The position numbers were made by a program, and so were the translations under genes. Source: Loxodes magnus (Eukaryota; Ciliophora; Karyorelictea; Loxodida; Loxodidae). Taken from it: a stretch of 64,000 nucleotides of DNA. Location: assembly GCA_946699065.1 (NCBI GenBank), contig CAMPDV010000061.1, positions 682,001 through 746,000 on the forward strand. Direction: 5' to 3'. The notes beneath the pieces were generated by a model. It was not told where the DNA came from. It saw only the letters and a program-made list of their open reading frames with translations, and ran no database searches. Shown one piece after another: positions 48,433-60,754 of this stretch (position 1 is its first letter; each line of letters begins with the position of its first letter).

Positions 48433-50091
48433 TCATGTCAATTTTTTCCAATTAAGCTAATTTAGATTATAAACGTAGAGGTCATCATTAGCATCATACT
48501 AGTAAACGTAATCTTTACTTAAAACTGGCTGACAAAAATCATATCAGCCTGATTTTCCTCCGTTATATCTTTCTCCTTATTTTGCTATTACTTTTAAATC
48601 GAATATTTGTGTTTCAATATCTCCGAAATTTCTATAAATTAAAAAGTATCCTTTTTAAGGTATAAAAATGCTAGAATTTTAACCTAGATTAGTTAATATT
48701 TGAGGTAATTCAATTCATTAGTTAGTCAAGCTTTCATACCTTTAAATTTTATTTTAACTACCTTTTAAATAATTTTTTCCTCCAAAGATAAACACATTTG
48801 AATCATTCTAGTCACATCCAAATCCATTAACTGGAGTTTAGATTTATTTTATGGTTATAAATGATTTTTTATTGCAGTTAAAGATTTCACACTCTTGTTA
48901 ATCTTTATAAGCCGTATTCTATAAATAAGCTCCTGAAATAATGAAAATTTAATCTTTTTTATTAAATATAGTTCTATGAATACATCTTTCAAATTACATT
49001 TTTAACTAATCTGTCTAAATATCTGAGTATAACACAAATCTATTCTATTTATTTTTACAGCCACCTGATATAAGAATAGTTTGTTCTTATATTTATTCAA
49101 TTTGAGATCAGTTTTCATCTATTTTATCTATCTAAATTTGCTTCTGTTCAAATTAATTTTTAGCTATTTAATAAGATTTTTTTAAATTAGAATTTCAGCA
49201 AATGGTAGAAATAGTATCATATTATTTCTACTAGCTATTATTATCGAAGAATCCTTTTATTTATATTATTTCAGACTTTTTAAGTTAAAAAATCATGAAA
49301 TTTTCAATGAGTTAAATAAATTTATCTATATTTTTATCATACTAGATCTTTACTCCAGGTATAGTAAAATTAGTATCTAAAGCTGAAATATTCTTATAAT
49401 TTTAATTGAATTCTATAATTTCATTTATGTTTTACTAGTCTTTTATCACTAGCTAATTCAAATGATTTTCTAATGTCTCTATTTTTTTCTCTTCATTTTC
49501 TAATTTTTACATTATATCTAGCTCATTTATTTCTATTTGCTGGATTCTTATTTATAAATTTTTAGTAAGTTAGCCAATAAGTTCTTAAGTAAGTTGATCA
49601 AGATCTTGCTTGTATTTTTAAATTTGAACTTAAATTTACTCCTTTTCTGTTTTAAGCTTAGCTTTGTATTCAAGTATTTCGCTTTGAATCTGTTACTTCT
49701 TCTATTATATCTGCTTAACTTCATTTTCCTTTAGTTATTAAATTATCTCTTCAACTACAACTATTTTATGACCTTAATGTTCTTTTGAAAATGCGCAAAC
49801 ATGACAAATGCTTTAAAAATCATCTTAACAAAAAAGCTTTTTCTGTTCTTTATGATTAGCACAAATATTACTTTGGAAAGAATCCTCACCTGGCAGAAAG
49901 GCTAAATCAAGATCAAATGGATCCTTATCTGTTACATTTTTACATCAGGGACAAATTATTTAGCCACTCTAATTATGCATTCTTAGAACACATTCAAAAC
50001 ATATTACATGATTGCAGTTAAGTGTCTTAGGTTGATTTCTTCCTTTATTATATTCTTTATTGCAGGAAAAACACTAATTCGTTCTCTGCAT
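48433..50091 (-). CDS. RING / B-box / coiled-coil (TRIM-like) protein with Kelch-like C-terminus
   Basis: 552 residues, ATG 50089-50091, TGA 48433-48435. N-terminal C3HC4 RING: C7, C10, C26, H28, C31, C34, C47, C50. Then a type-2 B-box: C77-x2-H80-x7-C88-x2-D91-x4-C96-x2-C99-x5-H105-x2-H108. Then about 120 residues of Gln/Glu/Lys-rich coiled coil. This is the tripartite (TRIM/RBCC) order of ubiquitin E3 ligases, where the coil dimerises the protein. The C-terminal ~240 residues are Kelch-like (ILISGG, VFIFGGKNYL, NQWIEL, SIFIPQKGYFLIYRN) and match the C-terminus of the kinase at 41366, including the final QPVLS...VYQ.D...LYVYN.N pattern. The C-terminus probably picks the substrate. TAA/TAG in frame read as Gln. 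Confidence 0.9.
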
Positions 50092-50925
50092 TGCTATTTA
50101 ATAATTAAAGCTTTAAAACTTAAATATTCTGAGAATTGATAAAGCTTATATTTTAAATAAAGAAATATAAGCAAAAGCCTTAAGTCTTTATTAATGCTAT
50201 TAATTAATCTTCCAAGGTAAATAAAAGCAAGTAGTGAGAATATTAACTTTGATTTTGCATAAGAGGAAATAAAGAAAATCCATAGAACTCTTTAATTAAA
50301 GGGTAATTATTTTAGTACTTTAGTAGTTTAGAGTTAATTTTATAAATGAAGGTATGGACTTTTATCTCTTATTTTAAGCTAATAAGATACTGAGAAAATT
50401 ATTATGTAGATTAATGGTTTTAAGAATCTATTTTGTTTAGGATAAATTTTAGGTATAGTGATTTTATTATTTCACTATATCAAAAATTAAAAATGTATAG
50501 TAGCTTATACATTAAGTTTTAAACTGAATAAAGTTATTCTTTAAAACTAAAACTTTTCTTTATTTTTTACTATTTAATAAAAGTAACTTTGGCAAGTCTT
50601 TATAAGAGAAAGTTTTAGTTAACAATTTGCCTAAGAAAATTCTATTTTCCTTGTATTTTTACTTATAATTAAAGTTTCTAACAGACTTGCTATTTAAATA
50701 GATATCCTCTTTTAAATTCCCTTCTTTAGATGTTTATTATTATCTAAATAAACAGCAAAGTATTAACTATTCTGTATATTTAATTAGATTGTTTATAATT
50801 TTAAACTTTATTGTTATTTTCCTTATTTCTAACTATCAAATAAATTAAGAAAGTATTAAGAAATGCTTCCTTTAATTTACTTATTAAAAAAGCTTTAATA
50901 CAAAGGTATAATTCTTAGAATTATA
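50092..50925. other. AT-rich spacer, no gene seen
   Basis: Upstream of the RING gene. The minus-strand frame of the candidate gene at 50926 continues open into this part after its TGA, so its true end could lie here. Confidence 0.4.
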
Positions 50926-51759
50926 TCACTTATAGATTTATATTTCGATCATATCTTTTTTATTTGAACTAAAAATCAAAAAGAAGGTAAATTCAAATCT
51001 AAATTAGTTTTGCTATTTTTGAATGTTTGTAAATCTAAATCCATTGCTATCTTTTCTTCTTATTGCAAATAAATTAGGGTCGTTTTCTTTCTAAATGCAT
51101 AACTTTACTTTTTTCACTATTTTCTCTAATTTTTAACTGCAAGTTTGAACTTCTTATTGATTATTAAGAGCATCCTGAATTAAATAAACTAACGAAAAAA
51201 CCAATTAAATATCTCTTTTAAATAAAGAAAGATTACAATGATGAAGAAAGTTCCTTAAGTTTAAAATATTAATTTACGCTATTTATTTAGTTTAAAAATT
51301 AGCTCAAAAGCTAGAAAGCCTTTCTTATATTTTAAAGCCTTTTTTAAAGTTTCTTTATAACTATTTATAAAGGATTTTGCAAGTATTTATTAGTTTTTAA
51401 GTTACTTATTTATATTCCTTTTTAAACTTTTTGCTTATATTAAATTAATTTACTCTACACTAAATCTTTCAAGCATAATTAACCTCTTACACTATTACAC
51501 ATTTTAAATCTATTTAATTATTTATCTTCAAAGCCAGATTTCTTAATCTAAAGTTTTTACATAATTTCTTTAATTTATGATCCGCATACTAGACCCTTTC
51601 TTTCAAATATTATACAATAAATCCTTAAATAGACTAAAATTCTATTTTCTAGAAGGTAGAAGAAATTTTAAAAGTTGCCTCGATCAAATAGTTTAACTAT
51701 TTTTGAAACTCCGTTTGGCTTGTCAATTATAAATATCTTAATTTCTAAATTCAATGCAT
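50926..51759 (-). CDS. Candidate protein, 277 residues, unknown
   Basis: ATG 51757-51759 to TGA 50926-50928, one frame of 278 codons with three TGA (as Trp). The product is rich in Lys, Leu, Asn and Gln but with diverse residues (e.g. FIVQYLKERVQYADHKLKK, LFKRDIQLVFSLVYLIQDAL), mostly helical, no signal peptide or known domain. Codons starting with G are about 16%, above the local background but below the 25-30% of the firm genes. A real but fast-evolving protein, a decayed gene or chance are all possible. Confidence 0.4.
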
Positions 51760-52478
51760 TTAGCTTTAAATCCTAAAAAGCTCTTATAAATTACTATTTT
51801 TAGTTCATTTTGTCTAGTTATTTAAACTCTTTCTGAATAAAAAGCATACTATTTTTTATTCTAACTTATTGGCTATGATTAATAATCTTGGTAGCTTTTA
51901 GATTTAACATCTAATTAGCCATTAATTCTCTATTTATCTTTATATTGCTAGGATTTGTTTATCTGATATTTAAAAAGCCTTTTATTTAAGTAAGCATTTT
52001 TGTAAATTAAATATCTACAGTTATTCCTTAGTATGTGGTTGCTTAATCTAGACCAATTTATTAATCTAACTTAAACTTTCTTTTCTTTATAGAGTTTAAA
52101 ATTATGAGATTAGAACCTGGGATTTATTATATATTTAGTGCTAACTATCCACTATAATTTACTTTATTTATGTTCAGAGAAATCGCTTCTTTTAATCCCC
52201 ATTTTAATAAAGTACTTGTCATGACTTACAATGCTCATACTTTATCTTATACTGAAGCTTTATTTATTAAATTACTAGAGAGAATTAACTTCAGTAATAT
52301 TTAATAATTTTCTTATAAAGTAGAAAACAATTGAAACAACTATTAAGCCTTTAATTGTAAAAAGAGATAGAAATAGAATCATTTAATGACTTTATTAATT
52401 CGGAGGGAATTTGAGTTGAAAATTAAATCTTTCGAATGCTTTTTGAAGTTAGCTTTTAATAAAAAACCAAGTTAAATT
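51760..52478. other. AT-rich spacer, no gene seen
   Basis: Nothing recognised between the candidate at 50926 and the gene at 52479. Confidence 0.45.
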
Positions 52479-53333
52479 TCAATCTTTTAGAGCCAAATCA
52501 GTATTGCCATAATTAATTTAAATACCTTTCTTAATAAAATAATCTTTGAACATTCTTTAGAACTATGAATTTAAGAATTTATCCATTAATTAGAAAATTA
52601 TGAAACGATAGATATTTAGATATTTTTAATCGTTAAAAAGTGATTTCAATTCTTGCTAAGAATTCTCAAATTTTTAGTTTTCTTCATTCATCTAGATTTT
52701 CTCTTTATATTTCAAATTATCTCTTCTTTTCTAGTTAAATTTTCTTAATACTGAGACTAAACTATCTTTTTGCTTTTCGAAATCAAATCCGTTTTCCTTT
52801 CCTTGCTTGATTTGATTGTTTCAGTCATCAAGAGTCTTTCTTTGAATTCCTAAAATTTGCGCGGCTTTTTCTAGTTTAAGTTTTAAAGTTTATCCATCCG
52901 GTCCTTTTATTCCCATATGCATCGTCCTTTATTATAAAACAAAGTTAATGATATCTTTTATTCTTTTTTCCTTAGATCTTGAACCTTGTTTTTTATCAAA
53001 GCTATTAGTAAATTCATTTGATTTAATCAGTTAGATTTTAATATCCATAATTCCATTAGCTGGAAGATGTTCTCGTAACTGAATATTTTTCAATCACTTA
53101 TTAAACTTTCTTTTGGTGAACAAGTATCATCATTTATTATCCCTTTTGATAAAAAACATAGAAGGTATAATGCTTATATCAGGTCATTTCTATTAGAGCT
53201 GGGAATATAAAAGCTCAGCAACTTTTTTCATATCTATCAACTATAAATCTTTACACTCCAGATTGAAGCTAATTTAGTTAGTATCAAACACATCTCAATC
53301 TCTTTTTAAAATGATATAGTTAATTCTCAGCAT
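52479..53333 (-). CDS. Uncharacterised protein with helix-turn-helix-like segment
   Basis: 284 residues, ATG 53331-53333, TGA 52479-52481. The middle (about residues 135-205) contains KLKLEKAAQILGIQRKTLDD followed by a basic, helical run ending FDFEKQKDSL. The phrase around ILGIQRKTLDDW resembles a helix-turn-helix recognition unit. I have an impression of similar phrases in proteins of other ciliates but cannot name a family. The N-terminal third has several Trp codons as TGA. The first TGA not followed by convincing protein is taken as stop; because TGA also means Trp, the C-terminus could be longer. DNA or RNA binding is only a guess. Confidence 0.65.
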
Positions 53334-53766
53334 ACTTTCCTTCAAATTTTATTAGAAACTTTACAATCTTATCAAGGAAGCAAAGGATTTATAATATAAC
53401 TAATAATACTTAAAAGATTAAGGCTATTATTATTATTGCCTTTTTAATAATATATTTATGACTAAATACTTGTTATGGTCTTCAAAAATTTATTAGATGG
53501 TTCTTATTATGCCAGTGATATTGAAGATGAACTTGTTTTATGGGATTTAATTGATTTTCTTAATTAATTTAGCTTTTTATCTTTTTTATATTTCCTTACA
53601 ATTGTTCTAATTTACCTTATAGGCTAGTTACCTAACCTTTTATAGTTCTTTTTATGAATCTATAAGCAAATCTAGTTTTACTTTTATGGTTTTATTAGTA
53701 AATCTATAATTTACTCTGAAAAATAAAAAATTACTTTCATCTTTTTTGTGCTCGAAAAGGTAAATA

Positions 53767-54333
53767 ATGACAAAAAAGAATAAGTTAAAAGAGGAATAGA
53801 AGCTGCTAAAAGAGTGTTTAGTCTCTATTTATGCAAATACTTTGGTAAGCAGCATTGGAAGCTTAATTATATAGATGAAGTATTATAATACATTTGCATA
53901 TTAGCATATTAGCATATTCAAACAAATATGCTAAGGAAAATAATCTTAAAATAGCAACATAATTTAATGGATTTTATATAATTTATCATATATTGCTTAG
54001 TCCTTTAAATAAAGTGCTTATACTATTATCGTTAGTAAAGGGACAATACTGAAATAGGAATTTTAGCCTTAATTATAGAATAAATAAGGACAAAACTGTT
54101 ATAAAATAGAAAATAATTAATAGTTAAGAAGCAAGAAAGGAAAATTTATCTAGTTAAAGAAGGTTTATAATCCAACATGCAGATATAAGGAATAGAGAAA
54201 AGCAAAGAATGAGAGTTAAGCATTAATTAAAATAATTTGATATTTTACTGTATTGAGAAAAAATGTATATAGCAGAATTGTAAGAACTAAATGCATTCAA
54301 ATGGAAGACTTAAACTACCAAATAAATATATGA
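53767..54333 (+). CDS. Weak candidate, 188 residues, unknown
   Basis: ATG 53767 to TGA 54331, 189 codons, one in-frame TGA. The start is protein-like (MTKKNKLKEEQKLLKECLVS, then a hydrophobic IYANTLVSSIGSLII). From about 54041 a second plus-strand frame is also protein-like and runs to TGA 54911, so a short intron could join the two. No domain recognised. Part of this A+T-rich region may simply read well by chance. Confidence 0.3.
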
Positions 54334-56165
54334 TAAATAGCTTTTTGTTAGTAATTACGGTACTTCTAGATTTTTCTTAGCGATTGAGAAAAATTATAAA
54401 ATTTCGAGTACTGAACATTGAAAAATCGATGTAGCTGTTTCAGTAAGAAAATAAAAAAATAAAGCATATCAAAAGAAATATAAGAAGATGACTAAAATCC
54501 AAGAAATATACCTTAAGCAAATATAACTAAATTAAAAAAAGAGATATAATGAACAAAATTTTCAAAACTAACACTCAATTATATTATAAATTTAATAATT
54601 ATTACTCTATAATTCATAAGCTTCATAAGCAATAATTTAATATAATTAGCCCTAAGAAAAATTAAAGAAAGGAAAGAAGATTTAAAAATTTAAATTAGCA
54701 GACTTGTGTAAATAAAGACTTAGTCAATTAGATTACTCATAATTAAACCTATCCAGAGTTTAAATTTATCTCATTATTGAATTTAAGCAATGATCATATA
54801 AAACTAAGAATAAAGGAAAGCTTATTTTTAGTTAGTTAGAAAGTTATTAGAAGAAAATATTCCCTTGCCTGTATTTTATGAAACTATCTAAAGGTAATAA
54901 GATTCATAATTGAAATACTAATTAAATCTTATTAACTTTCTAACAAAACTTAGTTTAGTAATTTAATTTCTTTTATTTCTTAAGGATACCTAAGAAGTAT
55001 TTTTTATCTAATTTTCTTATAAATTAATCTAATTGTATGTTGATTTATGATAAATACTTAATACTTTCTAACTAATTTAGGATTTTATAGATAAATAATT
55101 TCTTAATAAAAGTCAGAAATATAATTAGCAAGCTTTATGTATATTGCTATCTTCAAATTTAGCAAAGATGAACTAATGTTTAAATACATCGCTTTTACCA
55201 ATTTTAAGTTCTTGATACTTAGACTAAAAAAATTTATGAAAGTTAGATTTTAAAGTTAAGAATTTCAGACTAAGTAAAGAGATGTTAGTTATAGGTATTA
55301 TATGAAAAAAGAGAATGCTATGTACCACCGTGGAATCTTTTTTTAACAGCTTCTTCATATTCTTGGGATCTAATCTTATTAATTAAAGAAATTGTCTTGG
55401 ATTCTTTCTTTAGAATATTTGAAGGATTTTATTCTTTTACAATCCTCTGGTAGTTTATAGTTATTTTATTTTCTAATTAATTGTAATAAAATTAAAATAT
55501 ATGGAAGATCTATAACTAAATAGAATATAAGGTATTTCAATTATCAAAATCAAGGATAGAAAAAATAAGGATTTCCTTATTTACTTGTTCTAGGAGAAAG
55601 CTTAGTATAAGAATAATTTCATAGGAGTAAAAAATGTTTAAGACTCTCCTATATCAAGATATGCTTTGATTCTTCTTTAAATTGATACTGTCTATTTATA
55701 TACTTAGTAAATGAAAATTATCAAACGTTTTTTTAAGATATAGTCATTATGATTATATCTGACTAAATTGAGATAAAGGTTTTTGATTTAATAAAAAAGC
55801 ATTTAGGTGACTTTTTATTATCTCCTAAAATCTAATAATTTAACTATTAAGAATAACCTTCTTAATGTAAACCTATCTGCCTTAAAATTTTTCTATAAGG
55901 GTTCTACTTTATAATTTTACTATAACACTTTTAAAGAGCATTCACTTAATTAAAATTAAAAAGAAGATGTTTAAATTAATTAATACCTGAAGCATAGTTT
56001 TAATTAAATAAGTGCTAAAGAGTGTATATCATATTTATAATTATTTAATTTTAGATGTTGTACCTTAAAATTTATGTTTATACATTTTCATTTTCATAGC
56101 CAATTCCTCTCGAATTTACTTGATCTAGCACCCTACCAGTTTTGTCCTTGCTCTTTTTCAAGATT
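54334..56165. other. AT-rich spacer, no firm gene
   Basis: Holds the continuation of the second plus-strand frame noted at 53767-54333 (Gln/Lys-rich, to 54913). Otherwise nothing recognised. Confidence 0.4.
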
Positions 56166-58436
56166 TCATTGCTTTATCTCCTGCCAAAACATTTTTTTAA
56201 TATCCATCAGAGTTTGCATATTTTTTTTCTCGTAATTAAACTCTTTTTTCGTTTTCAGTTGATTTATCAAATCTAAAAGAATGTTACAAGTTTCTAAGTT
56301 TACTATATTTTCTAGCGATGCCATTTAATAAGTTTTTTAGTATGAAATAGTTTCGAAATAAATATCTTTTATAACCTTCTAGCCAACTTGCTTTTATTTA
56401 ATATATAGCTCTAATGTTTATTTTAGTTATTATTATAAAGCAAACTTATTAATTATTTCTACCTAGTTAACATTCTAACTGCTTTTGATTAAATTATAAA
56501 TCTCTTTTATTATTTAAAATATCTAGATGTCTTATTAAATTAGTATACATAATGAAAATTGTAAATATTTTCCAAAATAACGATCTGTTTTGCTAAGATC
56601 TATTATTGTTTATGCTATTGTGCTTCTACTTTAAAAGCATTTGAGTCTAGACTGAATTTTATTTGTTGCTTCGATAATTTATTTTTAAATATTTGTAGCT
56701 AAGTAGAATTAATCTTCTATACTTAGGCTTTTTAAATTTTAAACTAAATGTTCGTTCTATTATAGGGAGTACTATATTCCTTAGTTTCCATAATTATAAT
56801 AGCCTTCTTGATTTTTTTAGTTACCCTGCGTACTAATTTAGAATTGATTCTGTTATTGAATCTTATTTTAATTTTCTAACTTTTATTAGCTAGAATTATA
56901 TTACTATTCCATTTATGACTATGGTAAGGTTTTTTAATGTAATTACTAATAAATATTCTGCTTATTTTATTCTTAATAATAATCATTTACTCCATCATTG
57001 TACTTTTTTTTAATATCTTTAGAAGGCGAATAAAATTATTGCTAATTTGTAATTTCTTTCTGTAAAATGACACTATTTGCTTTCTAAAATTTCTGTTATT
57101 CAATTTATTGAGTCTCTGGCTATTTATGATAATCTTACTATTAGTTTTTTGTAAGCGGTTATTTTTCCTACTAAGCCAAATTTTACTTCATCATTTCTTA
57201 TTTCTCTTTACTGGCACTTTCATTAAATAGAATCTATTACTTATTCCTAAGCATATTATCTTAGTCTTCTTTGGTCTATTAATAACTAGAAAATATACAA
57301 TCTGATTGCTAATATTCAGACTCTTCATTCTTTTTAACTTCACTATTATAATAAGGCTATTTTTACTAACTTTAAACAGTGTTAGGGTTTACTAAATAGC
57401 TTGCTTATAAAGAATATGTTTTATTTTATTAACTATCTGAAGTAAATTTCTAGTCATAATGCTTGTTCTCTGGGTTTAATTAAGCCTAGCTCTATTAATA
57501 AGCTTTTAAGGATGTATTTTATTGGATATTTAAAGGCAACTTCTATTCGCAAGGTTGGTAATATACATTATAATTGGATTAATTTTAGGATAACTGCTTA
57601 ATATAATTTTGGTTTTTAATCTTCTGCAGGCCTTTCTTTATTCATGAATGCTACTGCATAAAGGTAACGCTTTTCCTTGAGTCTTAGTCTATTATTAGTA
57701 TGGACTAAAGGAAATCTTAAGCTTCTTCTGAAATCTTTAATATTTCCCATGGAATCTAATTATTTATTATTTTTTTTAGTTATGAAATCGAAGAAGAGCA
57801 AAAAGGTACTTGTCCTACCAACATTTCGTAAATTATAACTCCACATGATCATAAATCTGCCTTGAAATCATAAGAATTAGAGTATAAAATTTCAGGAGCG
57901 GTATATAAGGGAGTACCGCACATAGACTTAGCTACTTTTGTTTCTTATAAGCATTTTGCTAGTCCAAAGTCAATTAATTTTAGAGTTATTTCATCATTTT
58001 CAACAACCAGCATTATATTTTCAGGTTTTAAGTCTCGATGAATTACTTTGATTTAATATAAATATGAAAGAGCATTAATAATTTAGGCTGCAAAGACCTA
58101 AGCTTCTGACTCTTTAAGTTTGTTATTTCTTTCCCTTAAGTAAGTTCTCAAATCTCCTCCGTTACAAAATTCCATAGCAAAATACCAGTTATTAGCTGTT
58201 TCAAATATTTCATAATAGGCAATAATATTAGGATGCATAAATGAGAGTAGTGTTATACATTTCTCTGATGCTATTCTTTACTTCTATCTCTCGCTGAATT
58301 TGTTTTTCTAGATTTGTTTTATTGCTGCTTATATTTACTCAGGTTTTTGTTCCCTTTTTCCTAGGTAAACTATTCCAGATTACCCAGTTCCGATAATCTT
58401 CTATAATGTTCATGATCTAACCTTCTTTAAAGCCAT
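56166..58436 (-). CDS. ULK/Atg1-like Ser/Thr protein kinase with long Gln-rich tail
   Basis: 756 residues, ATG 58434-58436, TGA 56166-56168. The kinase domain takes the first ~265 residues: glycine loop IIGTGQSGIVYLG (14-26), AAIKQI with Lys40, HRDLKPEN, LIDFGLAK, CGTPLYTAPE, and FKADLWSCGVIIYEML. The GTPLY-APE and KADLWS forms and the N-terminal place of the kinase resemble ULK/Atg1 kinases, which start autophagy and are expanded in ciliates. The tail of ~490 residues is dominated by Gln, Asn and Lys, many from TAA/TAG, with a helical C-terminal section (LKQTLELYIKQKQVGQKVIK onward) that could correspond to the substrate-binding region of the family. Assignment to Atg1 itself is not certain. 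Near the 3' end a second frame also stays open, so a small intron there cannot be excluded. Confidence 0.85.
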
Positions 58437-59344
58437 TTTATTTATTATATAATTTATTCTATTGCGGCCTTTACTCTCTAAATACATTTAAAAATAAAAT
58501 CCTTTTTTTACTCAAAGCTTCTAGAGCCCAACTTTAAGCATATTAAAAATAACCTAAATACAAACGATCAAAGTACACTAAATACTAGACTGCTCTCATA
58601 CAGACATTAAAGCTTTTATTCTTAGAAGTAAACTAAAGCTTAGAAGGATGTATGGCAACTAAGTCTAAAAAGGAAATAAAAATATATCAACATAAATTTA
58701 CGAAATTATAATAGCTATATTTATTAAGAGCTTAAGAGCATTCATTAATATTTTATTTGTTTATGGTTAATTTTATATAATTAAGGGATAAAAGAACGGA
58801 TTGGATTTTTATGTATAACCATAGAGATTAAAATTAGCTTTTAGTTTCTGCTTTAGATTTTTTCTGCTTTCAAGGAAGAAGATTCATTTTATAACCTAGG
58901 TGCTAGGGTATAATAAAAGGAAATTAATAAAGTTAAAGAAACGAGTGAGAATGTATAACTAAGGATATTATTAGAAATATAAAGGAAGCTATGAATATTT
59001 AAAAGTTAAGAGATAAAGAAAAATTATGGGTTTAGTACAGACATGGATTTATGATAAATTTTCATTAAATGAACAATCTAACAATTTTATAAATAAGAAA
59101 GCTAATATAAAAAATCTAGTTAATTATATCTTTTTATTTTGAATATTTATATTAACTAAAATATAGCATAATAATAATTAAAAGAGACAATGAAGAATTT
59201 AGTGTATATTAATTTATTTATTAGCCATAAAAATAATCAAACTGAAATTGATTTAGAATATGAGAAAGTTAGATTTAATTTTAAAAGGGGATAGATATTC
59301 TTAAACTTAGCAACAAAATAAATAATCGTTTTCTTAATTTTTAA
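58437..59344. other. AT-rich spacer, no gene seen
   Basis: Between the ULK-like kinase and the small candidate gene. Nothing recognised. Confidence 0.5.
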
Positions 59345-59812
59345 TCAAGGATCTTATCTCCATATAGATTAAAATATACCAGTATAAGCTTCTTTTAAGT
59401 TTGTTTGACTAAGTTCAAAAGCATTGTTATCTTAAATAGCATTGAAAATTTATAGGAATAAGCTTAATAATTCTTAATTATCAACAGAGTTCATAAGTAT
59501 TTAGTTTCTATTGATACTGACTTATTCAAATTGAAGTTATTAGTTTCACAGAATGAGAAATGCTAATTTTTGATTTTATTTTTAGGTGTAAAAAGAGCAA
59601 TCAAAATAGGAGTTCTTAATATTTATAAAGCTATGATTCTTTATCTTTCCTTCTTTAAACTAAAGATATAAGTGTGAAGATTATTTTTATCTAAGCTTTA
59701 ACTTAATAAATACGTTTTACTATCTTTGATCTATACTTAAATCAGAAACTTGAAATACAAAAGTATCATAATAGCTAAAATGGAAAGATATCTACTTCTT
59801 TAATTTTCTCAT
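59345..59812 (-). CDS. Candidate 155-residue protein, possibly C2-like fold
   Basis: ATG 59810-59812 to TGA 59345-59347, one frame of 156 codons with a single TGA (Trp). The first ~100 residues alternate hydrophobic strands and polar turns (YDTFVFQVSDLSID, NVFIKLKLR, LYLQFKEGKIKN), like a small beta-sandwich such as an N-terminal C2 domain. The last ~50 form a helical segment (NQELLSLFLQIFNAIQDNNA). No binding residues can be named. Codon bias is weaker than in the firm genes, so it may be real or decayed. Confidence 0.4.
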
Positions 59813-60754
59813 TACACAAATAAAATTAAAAGAGCTAAATAGAAACTTCAGCATTACAAGAAACTTAGCAATAGATTTATTAGGATTATATCTTATAAGT
59901 TCAAATAGCTTTAGAAGCAAATAGTCTGCTTATGTTTATGGATGACTGATATATTGGCTCCTAAGTAGAAAATAAATCTAATGAAATTTATTCTAGTTAT
60001 GAATATAAAGCTTCTAACGGTAAAATTAAGAATTTTTTTTTGAATAGAAAGGCTATTAATTTAAATAGTTCCAGTGCTTTATTTTAGTTATTTCATGCTT
60101 AGATTTAAATTTATTTAAGCTATTATTATAGATTTAATAAATGAGCTAGTACTGCTTAATTAATCTCTAATTAAAGTTATGAAAGAGAAATATTTTCCTT
60201 TATAAGTGCTTTAATATAACTGGCTATTATTATTTTTACCTTTCTTTATATAATTCTATTTATTTCTGTCTCCTTAAGAAGTCATTACATTAAAAAAATA
60301 AAAAGCAGGCCTATATTATAATATCGCTAGAGCAAACTTTACGTAGACTTATCTATTTCACATAATTTATTAAAGTAGATAACAGAAACTAAAGGCTACT
60401 GATTGATAGCAACTTATTTCCCTTATAATAATAGCTATTTTTTATTTTTTATTTGACTAAATTAAATTAAAAGAAATAAGTTAAAAAGATATTAAGCTAT
60501 TCAAGAAAAAGCAATCGTATAATGATAATTGATATTTGTCTTTATCTTGTAAAGAGTTAAATAGATATAACTTATATTCCTTTAATAAGTATCTAAAATA
60601 TTAAAATAATGCTTATAGCTGTACTTTCTATTTTAGTACTTTTTAGTTTAAGAATTAAAATAATGTATGAATAAGTAATCTATTGACTTTTGATGTTAAT
60701 TTTGTCTTGATTAAGAATTTTTAAGTTTAGATTTTTTTAAGTCTAATTTATACT
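59813..60754. other. AT-rich spacer, no gene seen
   Basis: Downstream of the calpain gene. Nothing recognised. Confidence 0.5.
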
